Shown: positions 9,495 through 21,131, numbered from the stretch's first letter. The stretch is DNA of 64,000 nucleotides from Limnohabitans sp. Hippo3 (GCF_003063665.1 NZ_NESF01000004.1:80483-144482), one strand, 5' to 3'. Numbers and translations: made by a program. The notes: generated from the sequence alone by a model not told the origin.

Positions 9495-9520
9495 GGATAC
9501 CCGCATTCGCGGGTATGACA
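9495..9520. repeat. Dispersed palindromic repeat, copy 1
   Basis: GGATACCCGC-ATTC-GCGGGTATGACA, ten bases downstream of accD. The inner arms ATACCCGC and GCGGGTAT pair perfectly. It is one of about eleven related copies in the window. Confidence 0.75.
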
Positions 9521-9597
9521 GAAGCGGCATCAACCCCGACTTGACTGTCTGGTCCCCTTCGATTTGACTTTCTGATCACCTTCGACTTACCCGCCTC

Positions 9598-9626
9598 GTC
9601 ACCCCCGACCAGATCGGGGGTCTAGG
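9598..9626. repeat. Dispersed palindromic repeat, copy 2 (variant arms)
   Basis: GTCACCCCCGA-CCAGA-TCGGGGGTCTAGG. Same outline (GTCA.., GC-rich arms, short loop) as the other copies, but arms CCCCCGA/TCGGGGG and a diverged right end. Confidence 0.6.
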
Positions 9627-9640
9627 CCTCCGGCAGTCAT

Positions 9641-9667
9641 GAATGCCCACGTGCGCGGGCATGACAG
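9641..9667. repeat. Dispersed palindromic repeat, copy 3
   Basis: GAATGCCCACGTGCGCGGGCATGACAG between accD and yggT, in the same orientation as copy 1. Arms ATGCCC and GGGCAT with a GC-rich centre. Confidence 0.65.
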
Positions 9668-9675
9668 AGGGCTGA

Positions 9676-10224
9676 TCAGTGCATCCAGCTCATCTGCAAG
9701 CCCGACAACAACATGCCCACGATCTGCAACAGCAGCAACAAGGCCAAAGGCGAGAGGTCAATGCCACCAATCAAGGGCACCGCGCGCTGAAACAGGCGCA
9801 AAAAAGGGTCGCACAAACGCACGGTCAGGGCGTACATGGGTGAGCCCGGGTTGACCCAGGACATGATGGCCAGGACCAAAACCAAAGCGCTCAGGGCCGA
9901 GACCACCAACTGCGCCAAGCCCACCAGACTGACCAAGGGCAACAAACTCAAAGACCCCTGCCCACCCGCCAGCAACCACAGCAGCAAAAACTGCAGCAAC
10001 TTGACCAACCAGGCGGCCACCCAACTCGACAAATCCCACTGGGTCCAGGCGGGGATGACCTTGCGCAAGGGCAAAACCAGCCAATCGGTCATGGCAAACA
10101 CGAAGCGGCCCAGTGGCTGGTGAAAGGAAATGCGCTGCCATTGCATCAAAAACCGCAGCAAACAAGTGCCTGCGACCAAGCCCGCCACCACGTCCAAGAC
10201 CATACTGACCATCTGGAACCACAT
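9676..10224 (-). CDS. YggT family membrane protein
   Basis: A 182-residue integral membrane protein with two YggT repeats. The first half starts VAGLVAGTCLLRFLMQWQRI; the second starts VLVLAIMSWVNPGSPMY and ends LRLFQRAVPLIGGIDLSPLALLLLLQIVG. The pattern W-x-N-P-x-S..Y followed by DPFLRLFQR..P is characteristic. The family is widespread and has been linked to ion homeostasis and to cell-division or photosystem assembly in other organisms; no firm molecular role can be given. CAGGAGA lies upstream of the ATG at 10224. It faces away from the LON-domain gene, with 33 bases between the two starts. Confidence 0.88.
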   Translation of the reverse strand: MWFQMVSMVLDVVAGLVAGTCLLRFLMQWQRISFHQPLGRFVFAMTDWLVLPLRKVIPAWTQWDLSSWVAAWLVKLLQFLLLWLLAGGQGSLSLLPLVSLVGLAQLVVSALSALVLVLAIMSWVNPGSPMYALTVRLCDPFLRLFQRAVPLIGGIDLSPLALLLLLQIVGMLLSGLQMSWMH

Positions 10225-10257
10225 CGTTTTTTCTCCTGCTCGTGCGATGATACCCAG

Positions 10258-10935
10258 ATGCCCGATCGCGACACCCTACACCCACAAGCCCTGACCGAAT
10301 TGCCCCTGTTCCCTTTGGGCACAGTGCTGTTTCCGGGGGCTTTGCTGCCCCTGCAGCTGTTTGAGCTGCGCTACCTGCAGATGATTGGCGAATGCGAGCG
10401 CCAAGGCACGGGCTTTGGGGTGGTGACGCTCACCCAAGGCCGCGAAGTGCACCGCCCCGGTGCAGCGGCCGAACAGTTTGAGGCCATGGGCACCCGGGTG
10501 CAGATCGAGCGCATCGAACGGCCTCAGCCGGGCCTGGTGATGGTCTGGTGCCGGGGTGTAGAGAAGTTTTGCATCGAAGCCACGCAGCAGCGCAGCGACG
10601 GCCTGTGGTTGGGACGGGTGGAGCTGCTGCCGCCCGAGCCTGCGGTACAGGTGCCCGAAGACCTGCAGCACCTGTCGGCGCAGATGCACAAGGCCCTGAC
10701 CCAGCTGAGCGAACAGCCCAGCGTGGTGCCACCCTGGAACGAAGCCTGGCGGCTGCAGGACTGCAGCTGGCTGTCCAACCGCTGGGGTGAGCTGCTGCCC
10801 TTGCCCCTGCAGATGAAATACCGGCTGTTTGCCCTGCAAGAGCCCTTGATGCGGCTGGAGCTGGTGGGTGACATAGTGGCCCCTGCCGGAGCGACGGAAC
10901 AACAATCCGACCAGAAGCCGCCCGCAAACTCTTAA
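10258..10935 (+). CDS. LON peptidase substrate-binding (N-terminal) domain protein
   Basis: A stand-alone Lon N-terminal domain protein of 225 residues: LTELPLFPLGTVLFPGALLPLQLFELRYLQMI at the start and RLFALQEPLMRLELV near the end, with no ATPase or Ser-Lys protease part. In related bacteria these single-domain proteins are of unknown role and may bind unfolded substrates. I chose the ATG at 10258 (MPDRDTLHP). The longer frame from 10120 would overlap yggT antisense and carries a non-conserved head. There is no clear Shine-Dalgarno sequence, and GATGAT at 10246-10251 could be a -10 box, so a leaderless or very short 5' end is possible. The gene ends just before the lysS promoter region. Confidence 0.85.
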   Translation: MPDRDTLHPQALTELPLFPLGTVLFPGALLPLQLFELRYLQMIGECERQGTGFGVVTLTQGREVHRPGAAAEQFEAMGTRVQIERIERPQPGLVMVWCRGVEKFCIEATQQRSDGLWLGRVELLPPEPAVQVPEDLQHLSAQMHKALTQLSEQPSVVPPWNEAWRLQDCSWLSNRWGELLPLPLQMKYRLFALQEPLMRLELVGDIVAPAGATEQQSDQKPPANS

Positions 10936-10956
10936 AATAGAGGGCTTTGCGCCCTC
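10934..10956 (+). promoter_or_regulatory. Candidate lysS promoter (-10 TAAAAT) and 5' hairpin
   Basis: TAAAAT (10934-10939) overlaps the stop codon of the LON-domain gene. It is followed at once by a small stem, GAGGGC (10940-10945) with GCCCTC (10951-10956). The position suits transcription of lysS with a leader of about 70 nt. No clear -35 box. Confidence 0.3.
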
Positions 10957-11018
10957 GCGCACCCCACAACCCCGGATCGGGCGGCGTCCATGCGCCACGG
11001 TCCCCACCGCACCTTGCC

Positions 11019-12563
<1,545 letters not shown>

Positions 12564-12580
12564 GCGATCCAAGCTCCAAA

Positions 12581-12608
12581 AACAAACCCGGCCAAGGCCG
12601 GGTTTGTT
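12581..12608 (+). terminator. Rho-independent terminator after lysS (possibly bidirectional)
   Basis: AACAAACCCGGCC (12581-12593) and GGCCGGGTTTGTT (12596-12608) form a perfect 13-bp stem with a two-base AA centre. T residues follow on the plus strand. Its symmetry means it could also stop leftward transcripts of the small membrane protein gene. Confidence 0.85.
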
Positions 12609-12627
12609 ATTTCATGCAGGCAGATCG

Positions 12628-12939
12628 TCAGCCCTGTTGCCGGGGTGGCAGACGGGGCGCATCGTCCACCACCTCGCGCACTTCCACATCCAAGATGTCG
12701 TCCTGGCGCGGTGTCTGAAAGCCGGATGGCGCTCCCGATTGAGGACCAGGCTGGCCGCCCCAGCGAGCGCCCTTGCGCAGAGCACTGAACTGTTGCCAAA
12801 CCAGCACCACCTGGGGCTTGCGGCCCGTGAGCAGCCAGCGCACGGTGGCAAACACGGTGTAGACCGCCAGCGCCAGCAGCAAGCCCGCCAACAGGCCCAG
12901 GCCGATCAGGCCCATGAAAATTTTGCCAATCCAGTTCAT
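12628..12939 (-). CDS. Small membrane protein of unknown function
   Basis: A 103-residue protein with one strong hydrophobic stretch near the N-terminus (KIFMGLIGLGLLAGLLLALAV, residues about 5-26). It is followed by a basic WLLTGRKPQVVLVWQQF segment and a proline- and acid-rich tail. I do not recognise a family. The ATG at 12939 has GGGAGTGA upstream. An in-frame ATG 30 bases earlier lies inside a dispersed repeat and is less likely. It stands alone between two convergent or neighbouring units, with the lysS terminator 20 bases past its stop. Confidence 0.6.
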   Translation of the reverse strand: MNWIGKIFMGLIGLGLLAGLLLALAVYTVFATVRWLLTGRKPQVVLVWQQFSALRKGARWGGQPGPQSGAPSGFQTPRQDDILDVEVREVVDDAPRLPPRQQG

Positions 12940-12963
12940 CGAAGAGTCACTCCCTTTTTTGCA

Positions 12964-12993
12964 TGTCATGCCGGACTTGATCCGGCATCCAGG
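12964..12993. repeat. Dispersed palindromic repeat, copy 4
   Basis: TGTCATGCCGGACTTGATCCGGCATCCAGG upstream of the small membrane protein. Arms ATGCCGGA and TCCGGCAT pair perfectly around CTTGA. The flanks TGTC..CCA match the family. Confidence 0.75.
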
Positions 12994-13034
12994 TGTTTGC
13001 CACCCGAACCCGGCTCACATTAGCCTGAGCTTGT

Positions 13035-14114
13035 TTATGGCAGGCGGTCGAGCGCCTGCATGTAGTCGGCCGAGCGCACCAGCTCGTCCCAGGGGCGAGC
13101 GGGCGAGCGGGGCAAGAGGTTCAGGCGTCGCTCTTCGCTGATCTCGCTGGGCGTCCAGTGCCCTTTGACGGCCGCTTCGGCCAGGCCGTCCAGCACCTCA
13201 TCGAGCTCGGCACCTCCGTTGTGGGCCGAGCGGTTGCACAGCAAGGCCAGGTCGCACCCGGCCTGCAGCGCGGTCAGGATGGCTTCGGTGTAGCTCAGCG
13301 TGCGTCCGTCCAGCTGGCGTGCAGCGGCCATCGACAGGTCGTCGGTGCAGACCACGCCTTGAAAGCCCAGCTGGGCGCGCAGTATGTCCTGCAACCAGCG
13401 CGACGAAAAGCCGGCCGGGCGGCTGTCCACCTTGCTGTAAATGACATGGGCGGGCATGACGGCGGTGAGCACGCTGCCCAACCAACGGTAAGGCTGCGCG
13501 TCGTCGGCCAGGATGGTTTTGAGGCTGCGCTTGTCCACGGGCAGCGCCACATGCGAGTCGGCCTTGACGGCGCCGTGCCCGGGAAAATGCTTGCCGCAAT
13601 TGCCCAAGCCCGCCTGCAGCAGGCCCTGCATCAGGCTGCGGGCCAGCAGACTCACCACACGCGGGTCGCGGGCAAAAGCGCGGTCACCGATGACGCCACT
13701 CTCGCCGTGGTCCAAATCCAGCACGGGCGTGAAGCTGAAGTCCACGCCGCAAGCGCGCAGCTCGCTGGCCAGCACAAAGCCTGCCGAGGTGGCCGCCTCG
13801 CAAGCCTTGAGCACGCCCGAGCCGGGCTGGCCTTTGTCATCCTGCCCCCACAGCGCGCCCAGGGCGCGCATGGGTGGCAGATGGGTGAAACCGTCGGTGC
13901 GAAAGCGCTGCACACGACCGCCTTCGTGGTCGACGGCGATCAAGAAGTCGGGGCGGAGGCTTTTGATCTCGGCGCACAAGTCGGTCAGTTGCGAACGGCT
14001 TTGCCAATTGCGGCCAAACAGGATCATCCCACCCACCAGTGGATGCGCCAGGCGGCGGCGGTCCACGGCGGTCAGCGTGGTACCGGCAATGTCAATGATC
14101 AGGGGGGCGTGCAT
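13035..14114 (-). CDS. nagZ: Beta-N-acetylhexosaminidase (cell-wall recycling)
   Basis: Glycoside hydrolase family 3 enzyme that removes N-acetylglucosamine from anhydromuropeptides in the cytosol during peptidoglycan recycling. Hallmarks: the substrate loop DHEGGRVQRFR, KHFPGHG with the catalytic-loop histidine and the TDDLSMAAA segment carrying the nucleophile aspartate. It has 359 residues from the ATG at 14114, which has AAAGGA five bases upstream. An ATG two codons earlier would give an ATGA overlap with acpS and cannot be excluded. It is the last gene of the long leftward series beginning near lepA. Confidence 0.93.
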   Translation of the reverse strand: MHAPLIIDIAGTTLTAVDRRRLAHPLVGGMILFGRNWQSRSQLTDLCAEIKSLRPDFLIAVDHEGGRVQRFRTDGFTHLPPMRALGALWGQDDKGQPGSGVLKACEAATSAGFVLASELRACGVDFSFTPVLDLDHGESGVIGDRAFARDPRVVSLLARSLMQGLLQAGLGNCGKHFPGHGAVKADSHVALPVDKRSLKTILADDAQPYRWLGSVLTAVMPAHVIYSKVDSRPAGFSSRWLQDILRAQLGFQGVVCTDDLSMAAARQLDGRTLSYTEAILTALQAGCDLALLCNRSAHNGGAELDEVLDGLAEAAVKGHWTPSEISEERRLNLLPRSPARPWDELVRSADYMQALDRLP

Positions 14115-14116
14115 GG

Positions 14117-14605
14117 TCATCCTTTGGGGGTCATGGGCGAGTGGATGCCTGCGTGTGCGGGCATGGCAACTTGGCTGGTTTGGATTGGCGGCTGATCTGG
14201 CATGCCTTGCAGCGTTTTGGTCTCGACCACGCAAAAACTGGCGGCGTACTCGGACTCGTCGGTCACGGTGATGTGGACACTCAGGCCCTTGGCCTCAAAC
14301 CACGCTTTCAGCCTCCCGTGCAACACGATGACCGGCTGGCCGCTGGGCAGCTTGCCGATCTCGCACAGCCGCCAGGTCATGGGCATGCGCATGCCCAAGC
14401 CAATGGCTTTGCTGAAGGCCTCTTTGGCCGAAAAGCGCGTGGCCAAATAACGCACCCCTCGCTCGGGCCAGCGGGCGCTGCGGGCCCTCCAGGTGGCCAT
14501 TTCGGCATCGCTCAAGACCTTGGCGGCAAAGCGCTCGCCGTGCCGATCCAAGCTGGCCCGGATGCGGCGGATGTCGCAGATGTCGGTGCCGATGCCGTAG
14601 ATCAT
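14117..14605 (-). CDS. acpS: Holo-[acyl-carrier-protein] synthase with repeat-derived C-terminal tail
   Basis: Transfers the 4'-phosphopantetheine arm of CoA to the serine of apo-ACP. The magnesium-binding start [14 protein letters not shown] and the conserved [13 protein letters not shown] (catalytic glutamate region) are present. The ATG at 14605 overlaps the pdxJ stop as ATGA. The core ends near FCVVE, residue 133. The last roughly 28 residues (..[17 protein letters not shown]) are not part of the family and are encoded by a dispersed palindromic repeat at 14143-14168 that reads in frame. Total 162 residues against about 126 for E. coli. Its acceptor acpP lies in the same long gene series. 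Confidence 0.94.
   Translation of the reverse strand: MIYGIGTDICDIRRIRASLDRHGERFAAKVLSDAEMATWRARSARWPERGVRYLATRFSAKEAFSKAIGLGMRMPMTWRLCEIGKLPSGQPVIVLHGRLKAWFEAKGLSVHITVTDESEYAASFCVVETKTLQGMPDQPPIQTSQVAMPAHAGIHSPMTPKG
14143..14168. repeat. Dispersed palindromic repeat, copy 5 (inside acpS)
   Basis: GGATGCCTGCGTGTGCGGGCATGGCA, a slightly degraded copy whose arms ATGCC and GGCAT remain. It lies within the 3' end of acpS, read in frame as PAHAGIH. Confidence 0.65.
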
Positions 14606-15351
14606 TTTTTCAGGCAATCCAGATACGCCTGCACGGTGGCGGCGTACCCCATCTCCAGCGCATCGGCCATGAAGGCGTGGCCAATCGAGACTTCTTGCAG
14701 GCCCTTCACTGCCGCCACAAAGGCGGGCAGGTTGTCACGGTTCAGGTCGTGGCCCGCATTCAGGCCCAGGCCCGCCTGCGTGGCGGCTGCGGCGGCTTCG
14801 GCGTAGCGCTGCAGCTGCATGGCTTGTGCTGGCGTGCCAAAGGCTGCGGCATAAGGCTCGGTGTACAGCTCCACCCTGTCGGCCCCCACAGCGCGGGCAG
14901 CGGCCATTTGCTCCGGGATCGGGTCCATGAACAGGCTCACCCGCACACCCAAGGTCTTGCACTCGTCGATCAGGGGTTTGAGGCGCTCGGCGTCTTGCGG
15001 AAACGTCCAGCCATGGTCGCTGGTGAACTGGCCTTCGCTGTCAGGCACAAAGGTCACCTGGTGCGGGCGCACGGCCCGCACATGGTCCATCAGGTTGTGG
15101 AAGGGATTGCCCTCGATGTTGAACTCGCGGTCGGACCAGGCTTGCATGAGGGCGTGCAACTCGGGCACGTCGCTCGCGCGGATGTGGCGCTCGTCCGGGC
15201 GGGGGTGGATGGTGATGCCCTGCGCCCCGGCTTGCAAACACAGCTGTGCCGCACGCGTAACGCTGGGGATGCCCAGGTGGCGCGAATTGCGCAGCAAAGC
15301 AACTTTGTTGACGTTGACCGAGAGGGCAACGCGTTCGGAAGAGGTGTTCAT
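14602..15351 (-). CDS. pdxJ: Pyridoxine 5'-phosphate synthase
   Basis: Condenses 1-deoxyxylulose 5-phosphate with aminoacetone phosphate to form pyridoxine 5'-phosphate. The TIM-barrel protein shows [14 protein letters not shown] at its start, the [11 protein letters not shown] segment and the C-terminal [16 protein letters not shown] and [12 protein letters not shown] phosphate-binding parts. It has 249 residues from the ATG at 15351, which overlaps the recO stop (ATGA). A longer frame from 15522 would read through recO and is rejected. recO-pdxJ-acpS is a common proteobacterial order. Confidence 0.96.
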   Translation of the reverse strand: MNTSSERVALSVNVNKVALLRNSRHLGIPSVTRAAQLCLQAGAQGITIHPRPDERHIRASDVPELHALMQAWSDREFNIEGNPFHNLMDHVRAVRPHQVTFVPDSEGQFTSDHGWTFPQDAERLKPLIDECKTLGVRVSLFMDPIPEQMAAARAVGADRVELYTEPYAAAFGTPAQAMQLQRYAEAAAAATQAGLGLNAGHDLNRDNLPAFVAAVKGLQEVSIGHAFMADALEMGYAATVQAYLDCLKK

Positions 15352-16097
15352 AAAGTTTGCAAGTCCAGCATCATTTGGCGAGTGCGCAAAGCGCCCACGC
15401 CGCAATGGTAGTTGAGCAAAAGGCGCAAGGGGCGCTGCAGCTGCACCAGCAGGTCGGCGCATTCCCGCAGCAAAGCGGCCAAAGGGCTGGGCGAAGCCAG
15501 CGCCGCGTGCAGCGCCAGCCACTGTTCGCCGCGCAAGGCGTGGCGCGGGTCATCGCTCACCCACTGCAGCCCCGCCTCGGGCACCAGCGCATAATTGTCG
15601 TCGGGCAACAACGGTTTGAGGGTCAGGGTTTGTTGGTTCAGGGCGGGCAACAGGCCCATTTCCTTGAGCAGCAGCAGCTCAAAACCGCGCAAGGCCCACT
15701 GCAAGGCGTCCGGGTCGCCACTGGCCAGCAGGCGCACGGCGGCGGCATACACCTCAAACAGCTCAGGATGCGGGTCGTCACGCGCGGTCAGGCGCATCAG
15801 CAATTCATTGAGGTAGTAACCTGACAGCAGCGCCTCGCCCGTGGGCATGACATGACCGCCCACCCATTCGGCCGACTTGAGGGTGCGGATGTCGCCGTCG
15901 CCCCCAAACGCCAGCGACAAAGGCTGCAGCGGCAAGAGCACCGGGCGAAAGCTGGACGTGGGCCGTTTGGCCCCTTTGGCGACCAGCGCCACCCGACCAT
16001 GGTGACGGGTGAAGACCTCCAGAATCAGGCTGGTCTCGCTCCAGTCGTAGCGGTGCAGCACATAGGCTGGCTCGTCTGCGATCCGCTTGGCCGCCAT
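15348..16097 (-). CDS. recO: DNA repair protein RecO
   Basis: Helps load RecA on SSB-coated DNA with RecR and RecF. The N-terminal OB-fold ([40 protein letters not shown] in two parts) and the alpha-helical C-terminus ([20 protein letters not shown]) fit the family. The C4 zinc site known from some RecO proteins is not evident, as usual in many proteobacteria. It has 249 residues. It starts ten bases after the era stop and overlaps pdxJ by four bases. Confidence 0.94.
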   Translation of the reverse strand: MAAKRIADEPAYVLHRYDWSETSLILEVFTRHHGRVALVAKGAKRPTSSFRPVLLPLQPLSLAFGGDGDIRTLKSAEWVGGHVMPTGEALLSGYYLNELLMRLTARDDPHPELFEVYAAAVRLLASGDPDALQWALRGFELLLLKEMGLLPALNQQTLTLKPLLPDDNYALVPEAGLQWVSDDPRHALRGEQWLALHAALASPSPLAALLRECADLLVQLQRPLRLLLNYHCGVGALRTRQMMLDLQTL

Positions 16098-16106
16098 GTT
16101 GCGTGT

Positions 16107-17162
16107 TTACTCGTAGCCGAAGCTGCGCACACGGGCTTCGTCGTCGGCCCAGCCCGAACGCACCTTCACCCACAGCTCGATGAACACCTTGGCGTCCAGC
16201 AGTTTTTCCAGCTCCATGCGGGTTTCGGTGCCGATGCGCTTGAGCTTTTCGCCTTTGTCACCGATCACCATGGCCTTGTGCCCCTCGCGCTCGACCACGA
16301 TGGTGGCCGCAATGCGCAGCATGCGCTTGGCGGTGCGACCAGCTTCTTCTTCGAACTTGTCGATCACCACGGTGGAGGTGTAGGGCAGCTCGTCGCCCGT
16401 CAGGCGGAACAGCTTTTCGCGCACCATTTCGCTGGCCAAAAACTTCTCGCTGCGGTCGGTGAGTTCGTCTTCGGCATGCCACCAGGGCTGCTCAGGCAGG
16501 TACTTTTCGCAAATGCCCAGCAGACGCTCGATGTCCTTGGGCTGCTTGGCCGACATGGGCACAAACTCGGCAAAAGCATGGCGCTCTTGCATGCTTTGCA
16601 GCCAAGGCGCGATGTCACCACGGCGGTACACGTTGTCGAGTTTGTTGGCCACCAGCAAGACGGGAATACCGGGTTTGAGCAGGGCCAGCACCTTGGCGTC
16701 CGCCGTGGTGAAGCTGCCCGCCTCGACCACAAACAGCACCAGGTCCACATCGCTCACGGCACCGACCACGGTTTTGTTCAGCGACTTGTTCAAGGCTGTG
16801 CCATGGATGGTCTGAAAACCCGGGGTGTCCACAAACACATACTGGGCAACGCCCTGGGTACGGATGCCAGTGATGCGGTGGCGCGTGGTTTGCGCTTTGC
16901 GCGAGGTGATGCTGATTTTTTGGCCGACCAAGGCGTTGAGCAAGGTGGACTTGCCCACGTTGGGTTTCCCCACAATGGCCACCAGCCCGCAGCGCTGGCC
17001 TTCAACAGGCACGGGCGCGGAGGCTGCAGCGACCGGGGGCAAGGCCGCGTCTTCTGTGGCATCGCGTGGCTGGATGGTCACGCCCGCGATTTGGACCGGA
17101 CGGCGAAGGGTTGGCTCTTGCGGCGTGCGTTCAGTTTCAGGCGTTTTCTTGTCGGTGCTCAT
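16107..17162 (-). CDS. era: GTPase Era with extended N-terminus
   Basis: Essential GTPase for 16S rRNA processing and 30S assembly. G1 loop GKPNVGKST (residues 65-73), G3 DTPGFQ, G4 ANKLD, and a C-terminal KH domain ([15 protein letters not shown]) are all present. From the ATG at 17162 it has 351 residues; the first roughly 55 ([17 protein letters not shown]...) are a low-complexity extension not found in the 301-residue E. coli protein. The start overlaps the rnc stop as ATGA, which supports it. rnc-era coupling is classical. Confidence 0.95.
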   Translation of the reverse strand: MSTDKKTPETERTPQEPTLRRPVQIAGVTIQPRDATEDAALPPVAAASAPVPVEGQRCGLVAIVGKPNVGKSTLLNALVGQKISITSRKAQTTRHRITGIRTQGVAQYVFVDTPGFQTIHGTALNKSLNKTVVGAVSDVDLVLFVVEAGSFTTADAKVLALLKPGIPVLLVANKLDNVYRRGDIAPWLQSMQERHAFAEFVPMSAKQPKDIERLLGICEKYLPEQPWWHAEDELTDRSEKFLASEMVREKLFRLTGDELPYTSTVVIDKFEEEAGRTAKRMLRIAATIVVEREGHKAMVIGDKGEKLKRIGTETRMELEKLLDAKVFIELWVKVRSGWADDEARVRSFGYE

Positions 17163-17851
17163 GCGGCGCTTTCGGATTTCAGGGTCTGCAGCATGGCGGC
17201 GGCCGCTGCTTGTTCGGCGGCGCGACGCGATGCGCCTGAGCCTAGTTGGGTTTGGCGCAATTCGGTCACTTCGCAAGAGACCTCGAACTGCTGGCGATGC
17301 GCCGCGCCGGAGGTGCCGACCACGGTGTATTTGGGCAGCGCGAGCTTGCGCCCTTGCAACCACTCTTGCAATTCGGTCTTGGGGTCTTTGCCCACGGCCT
17401 GCATGTCGGGTTTGATGTCGACCTGGGCAAACAAGCGCTCGACCAAGGCTTGTGCGTTCTGGTAGCCGCCGTCCAGGTACACCGCGCCAATGATGGCCTC
17501 CAGGGTATCGGCCAGGATGGAGGGTCGGTTTTGACCACCCGAGCGCATCTCGCCTTCGCCCAAGCGCATCACGGCGGGCAAATCCAGCGTTTTGGCCAGT
17601 TGGTGCAGCGTGTCTTGTTTGACCAGATTGGCCCGCACCCTGGACAAGTCACCCTCGGGCAAACTGGCCAGCTGGGCATACAGCAGGTGCGCCACTGACA
17701 GGTTGAGCACCGAATCACCCAGAAACTCCAGGCGCTCGTTGTGGTCAGCGCTGAAGCTGCGGTGCGTCACGGCTTGCTGCAGCAAGCCCGCTTGGAGAAA
17801 GGCATAGCCCAAGCGAATTTGCAATTCAGACAGTGCAGGCGATGTGGCCAC
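17159..17851 (-). CDS. rnc: Ribonuclease III
   Basis: Cleaves double-stranded RNA, including the rRNA precursors. The signature [11 protein letters not shown] carries the metal-binding Glu42 and Asp46, and the second half has a double-stranded-RNA-binding domain ([21 protein letters not shown]). I chose the GTG at 17851: GAGG lies five bases before it and 230 residues is the normal length. Other in-frame starts are GTG at 17857 and TTG at 17893, the latter overlapping lepB. It is followed by era with an ATGA overlap. Confidence 0.95.
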   Translation of the reverse strand: MATSPALSELQIRLGYAFLQAGLLQQAVTHRSFSADHNERLEFLGDSVLNLSVAHLLYAQLASLPEGDLSRVRANLVKQDTLHQLAKTLDLPAVMRLGEGEMRSGGQNRPSILADTLEAIIGAVYLDGGYQNAQALVERLFAQVDIKPDMQAVGKDPKTELQEWLQGRKLALPKYTVVGTSGAAHRQQFEVSCEVTELRQTQLGSGASRRAAEQAAAAAMLQTLKSESAA

Positions 17852-17858
17852 GTTCACC

Positions 17859-18823
17859 TCAGTCAAAAGCGCCAACGCGCTGGAGGTTGCCAAAGTTCAT
17901 CCAGACAAAAAAGGCTTTGCCCACGATGTTGGCGTCGGGCACAAAACCCCAGTAACGCGAGTCCAGCGAATTGTCGCGGTTGTCACCCATCATGAAGTAG
18001 TGGCCCGCAGGCACTTTGCAGGTCACGCCCTCAACGGTGTAGTTGCAGTTTTCCCGCCCGGCGAACTGATCGGCACCAGGGATGAACGCCGGACGCTCGT
18101 CGTCCTGGATGGTCTGGTGGGGCTTGGCGCCCAAGCTCTCGCGGTGGTGCTTGAAGTAGCGCATGGTCGACTCGTCAAAAAAGTCGGGCAAGGACTGCGT
18201 CGGCACAGGCTGACCATTGACGGTGAGCTTCTTGTTCAGGTAAGCCACTTCGTCGCCGGGCACCCCGACCACCCGCTTGATGTAGTCCACGCTGGGTTTG
18301 GGCGGGTAGCGGAACACCATCACATCGCCGCGCTGCACGGGCGTGCCCTCGGTTAGTTTGGTGTTGGCCACGGGCAGGCGAATGCCGTAGTGGAATTTGT
18401 TCACCAGAATCAGGTCGCCGATGTGCAGCGTCGGGATCATCGAGCCCGAGGGGATCTTGAAGGGCTCGAACAAGAACGAACGCAGGACAAAAACCACCAC
18501 AATGACAGGGAAGAGCCCCGCCGTCCAATCCAGCCACCAGGGCTGCATCAGCAGCTTCTCGCGCGACTCGCGGATGTCGGTGTCCACCTTGTCGATGCCC
18601 ATTTTGGCCAACTCGGCGCGGCGCTGGGCGGTTTCGGCTTCAAGTTGCGCCACCGCTTTTTGGCGCTGAGGCAAGAACACCAAGCGTTCGGCCAGCCAGT
18701 AAATGCCGGTGATCACCGTGGCCAGCAGCAAGAGCAGCGCAAAGTTGCCCTCGATGACCCCCAGATACCAGGCACCGGCATAGCCGACAAAAGCGGCCAA
18801 CACCAAAGAAGTCAGGAACTGCA

Positions 18824-18824
<1 letters not shown>
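17859..18824 (-). CDS. lepB: Signal peptidase I
   Basis: Removes signal peptides from Sec and Tat substrates at the outer face of the inner membrane. Two N-terminal membrane segments (about residues 1-22 and 28-46) and a third hydrophobic stretch (about 101-116) precede the catalytic domain. Serine 128 in PSGSM and lysine 183 in [11 protein letters not shown] form the Ser-Lys dyad. [14 protein letters not shown] (box E) is near the end. It has 321 residues. The ATG at 18824 shares a base with the lepA stop (TGATG), so lepA and lepB are coupled. Confidence 0.96.
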
Positions 18825-20632
<1,808 letters not shown>

Positions 20633-20653
20633 CAAACAACGTCTGCAAGTATT

Positions 20654-20662
20654 TGTGGATCA
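20654..20662 (-). promoter_or_regulatory. DnaA box, near-match (TGTGGATCA)
   Basis: TGTGGATCA differs in one position from TGTGGATAA, the reverse of the DnaA box TTATCCACA. The identical nonamer recurs at 20882-20890. Confidence 0.35.
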
Positions 20663-20671
20663 AGGATCCGT

Positions 20672-20708
20672 AAAAGAAAAAAGGGCGCGTCTGGTGTTGA
20701 CGCGCCCT
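20672..20708 (-). terminator. Rho-independent terminator just upstream of lepA
   Basis: On the minus strand AGGGCGCGTC (20708-20699) and GACGCGCCCT (20691-20682) form a perfect 10-bp stem with a seven-base loop, followed by TTTTTCTTTT. It lies 40 bases before the lepA ATG and more than 420 bases after the mucD stop. It therefore ends either a long mucD tail or a short separate transcript. Confidence 0.85.
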
Positions 20709-20741
20709 GAACCAACAATCATTGGCAACTGCGATAGTTGG
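20672..20741 (-). ncRNA. Putative short transcript or lepA leader RNA ending at the terminator
   Basis: On the minus strand a TACAAT -10 box (20753-20748) is followed about seven bases later by a 70-base stretch. It contains a small stem (CAACT/AGTTG) and ends in the strong terminator at 20672-20708. This is the layout of a small RNA gene, or of an attenuated lepA leader if some transcripts read through. No -35 box stands out and no known RNA family is recognised. Confidence 0.35.
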
Positions 20742-20823
20742 GACTTCATTGTAGGCAAATTGGCCCACGCGCACAGCCCCAAAAATACGTTTGACAGGTC
20801 GTTGCTGCTATGCAACATGGAAT

Positions 20824-20843
20824 TTATCCACAACTTATACACA
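20824..20843 (+). promoter_or_regulatory. Two tandem perfect DnaA boxes (TTATCCACA, TTATACACA)
   Basis: TTATCCACA at 20824-20832 and TTATACACA at 20835-20843 both match the DnaA box consensus TTATNCACA exactly. They lie head to tail with a two-base gap, about one helical turn apart. One more near-match lies on each side (20654 and 20882). Confidence 0.6.
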
Positions 20844-20881
20844 AGATCACGAACATCTTGCTGAACAACTTGTGGGCCATC

Positions 20882-20890
20882 TGTGGATCA
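20882..20890 (-). promoter_or_regulatory. DnaA box, near-match (TGTGGATCA)
   Basis: Same nonamer as at 20654, one mismatch from a perfect box on the opposite strand, 38 bases from the tandem pair. Confidence 0.35.
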
Positions 20891-21131
20891 CCGGTGGACT
20901 CCTGCAAGGAATCTCGCATCGTGAACTCAGCCCTGCGCTTTATGCCATCAATCATGGGTCAAGACCGTTGATTTTAGCCAAATTCGTTATGAGAGATGAA
21001 TAAAGTTAGTTGGCACAAACTTTAAAAATCTTTTTCATTGGATTCGAATTTTTCAAAAAAAACCCTTCACAGCCTTGCCAGAGACCCCAAAGCCCCGCAG
21101 GACACTGAGGACTCTTGACAAGTCCCCAGCC

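Larger units (their letters stand above)
20633..21131. other. lepA-mucD intergenic region (499 bases)
   Basis: No ORF here looks like a gene. From left to right it holds: a TGTGGATCA near-match to a DnaA box (20654); a leftward terminator (20672-20708); a short leftward transcript candidate with TACAAT (20748-20753); a small inverted repeat GTTGC/GCAAC near 20803-20817; two perfect tandem DnaA boxes (20824-20843); a second TGTGGATCA (20882); and an AT-rich stretch at about 20995-21065, including a run of eight or more A. Confidence 0.7.

Noticed and set aside
20633..21131. Chromosomal origin of replication
   Set aside because: DnaA boxes are present, but dnaA, dnaN, gyrB and rpmH are not nearby and only two boxes are perfect. 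It is reported as a DnaA-box cluster instead.
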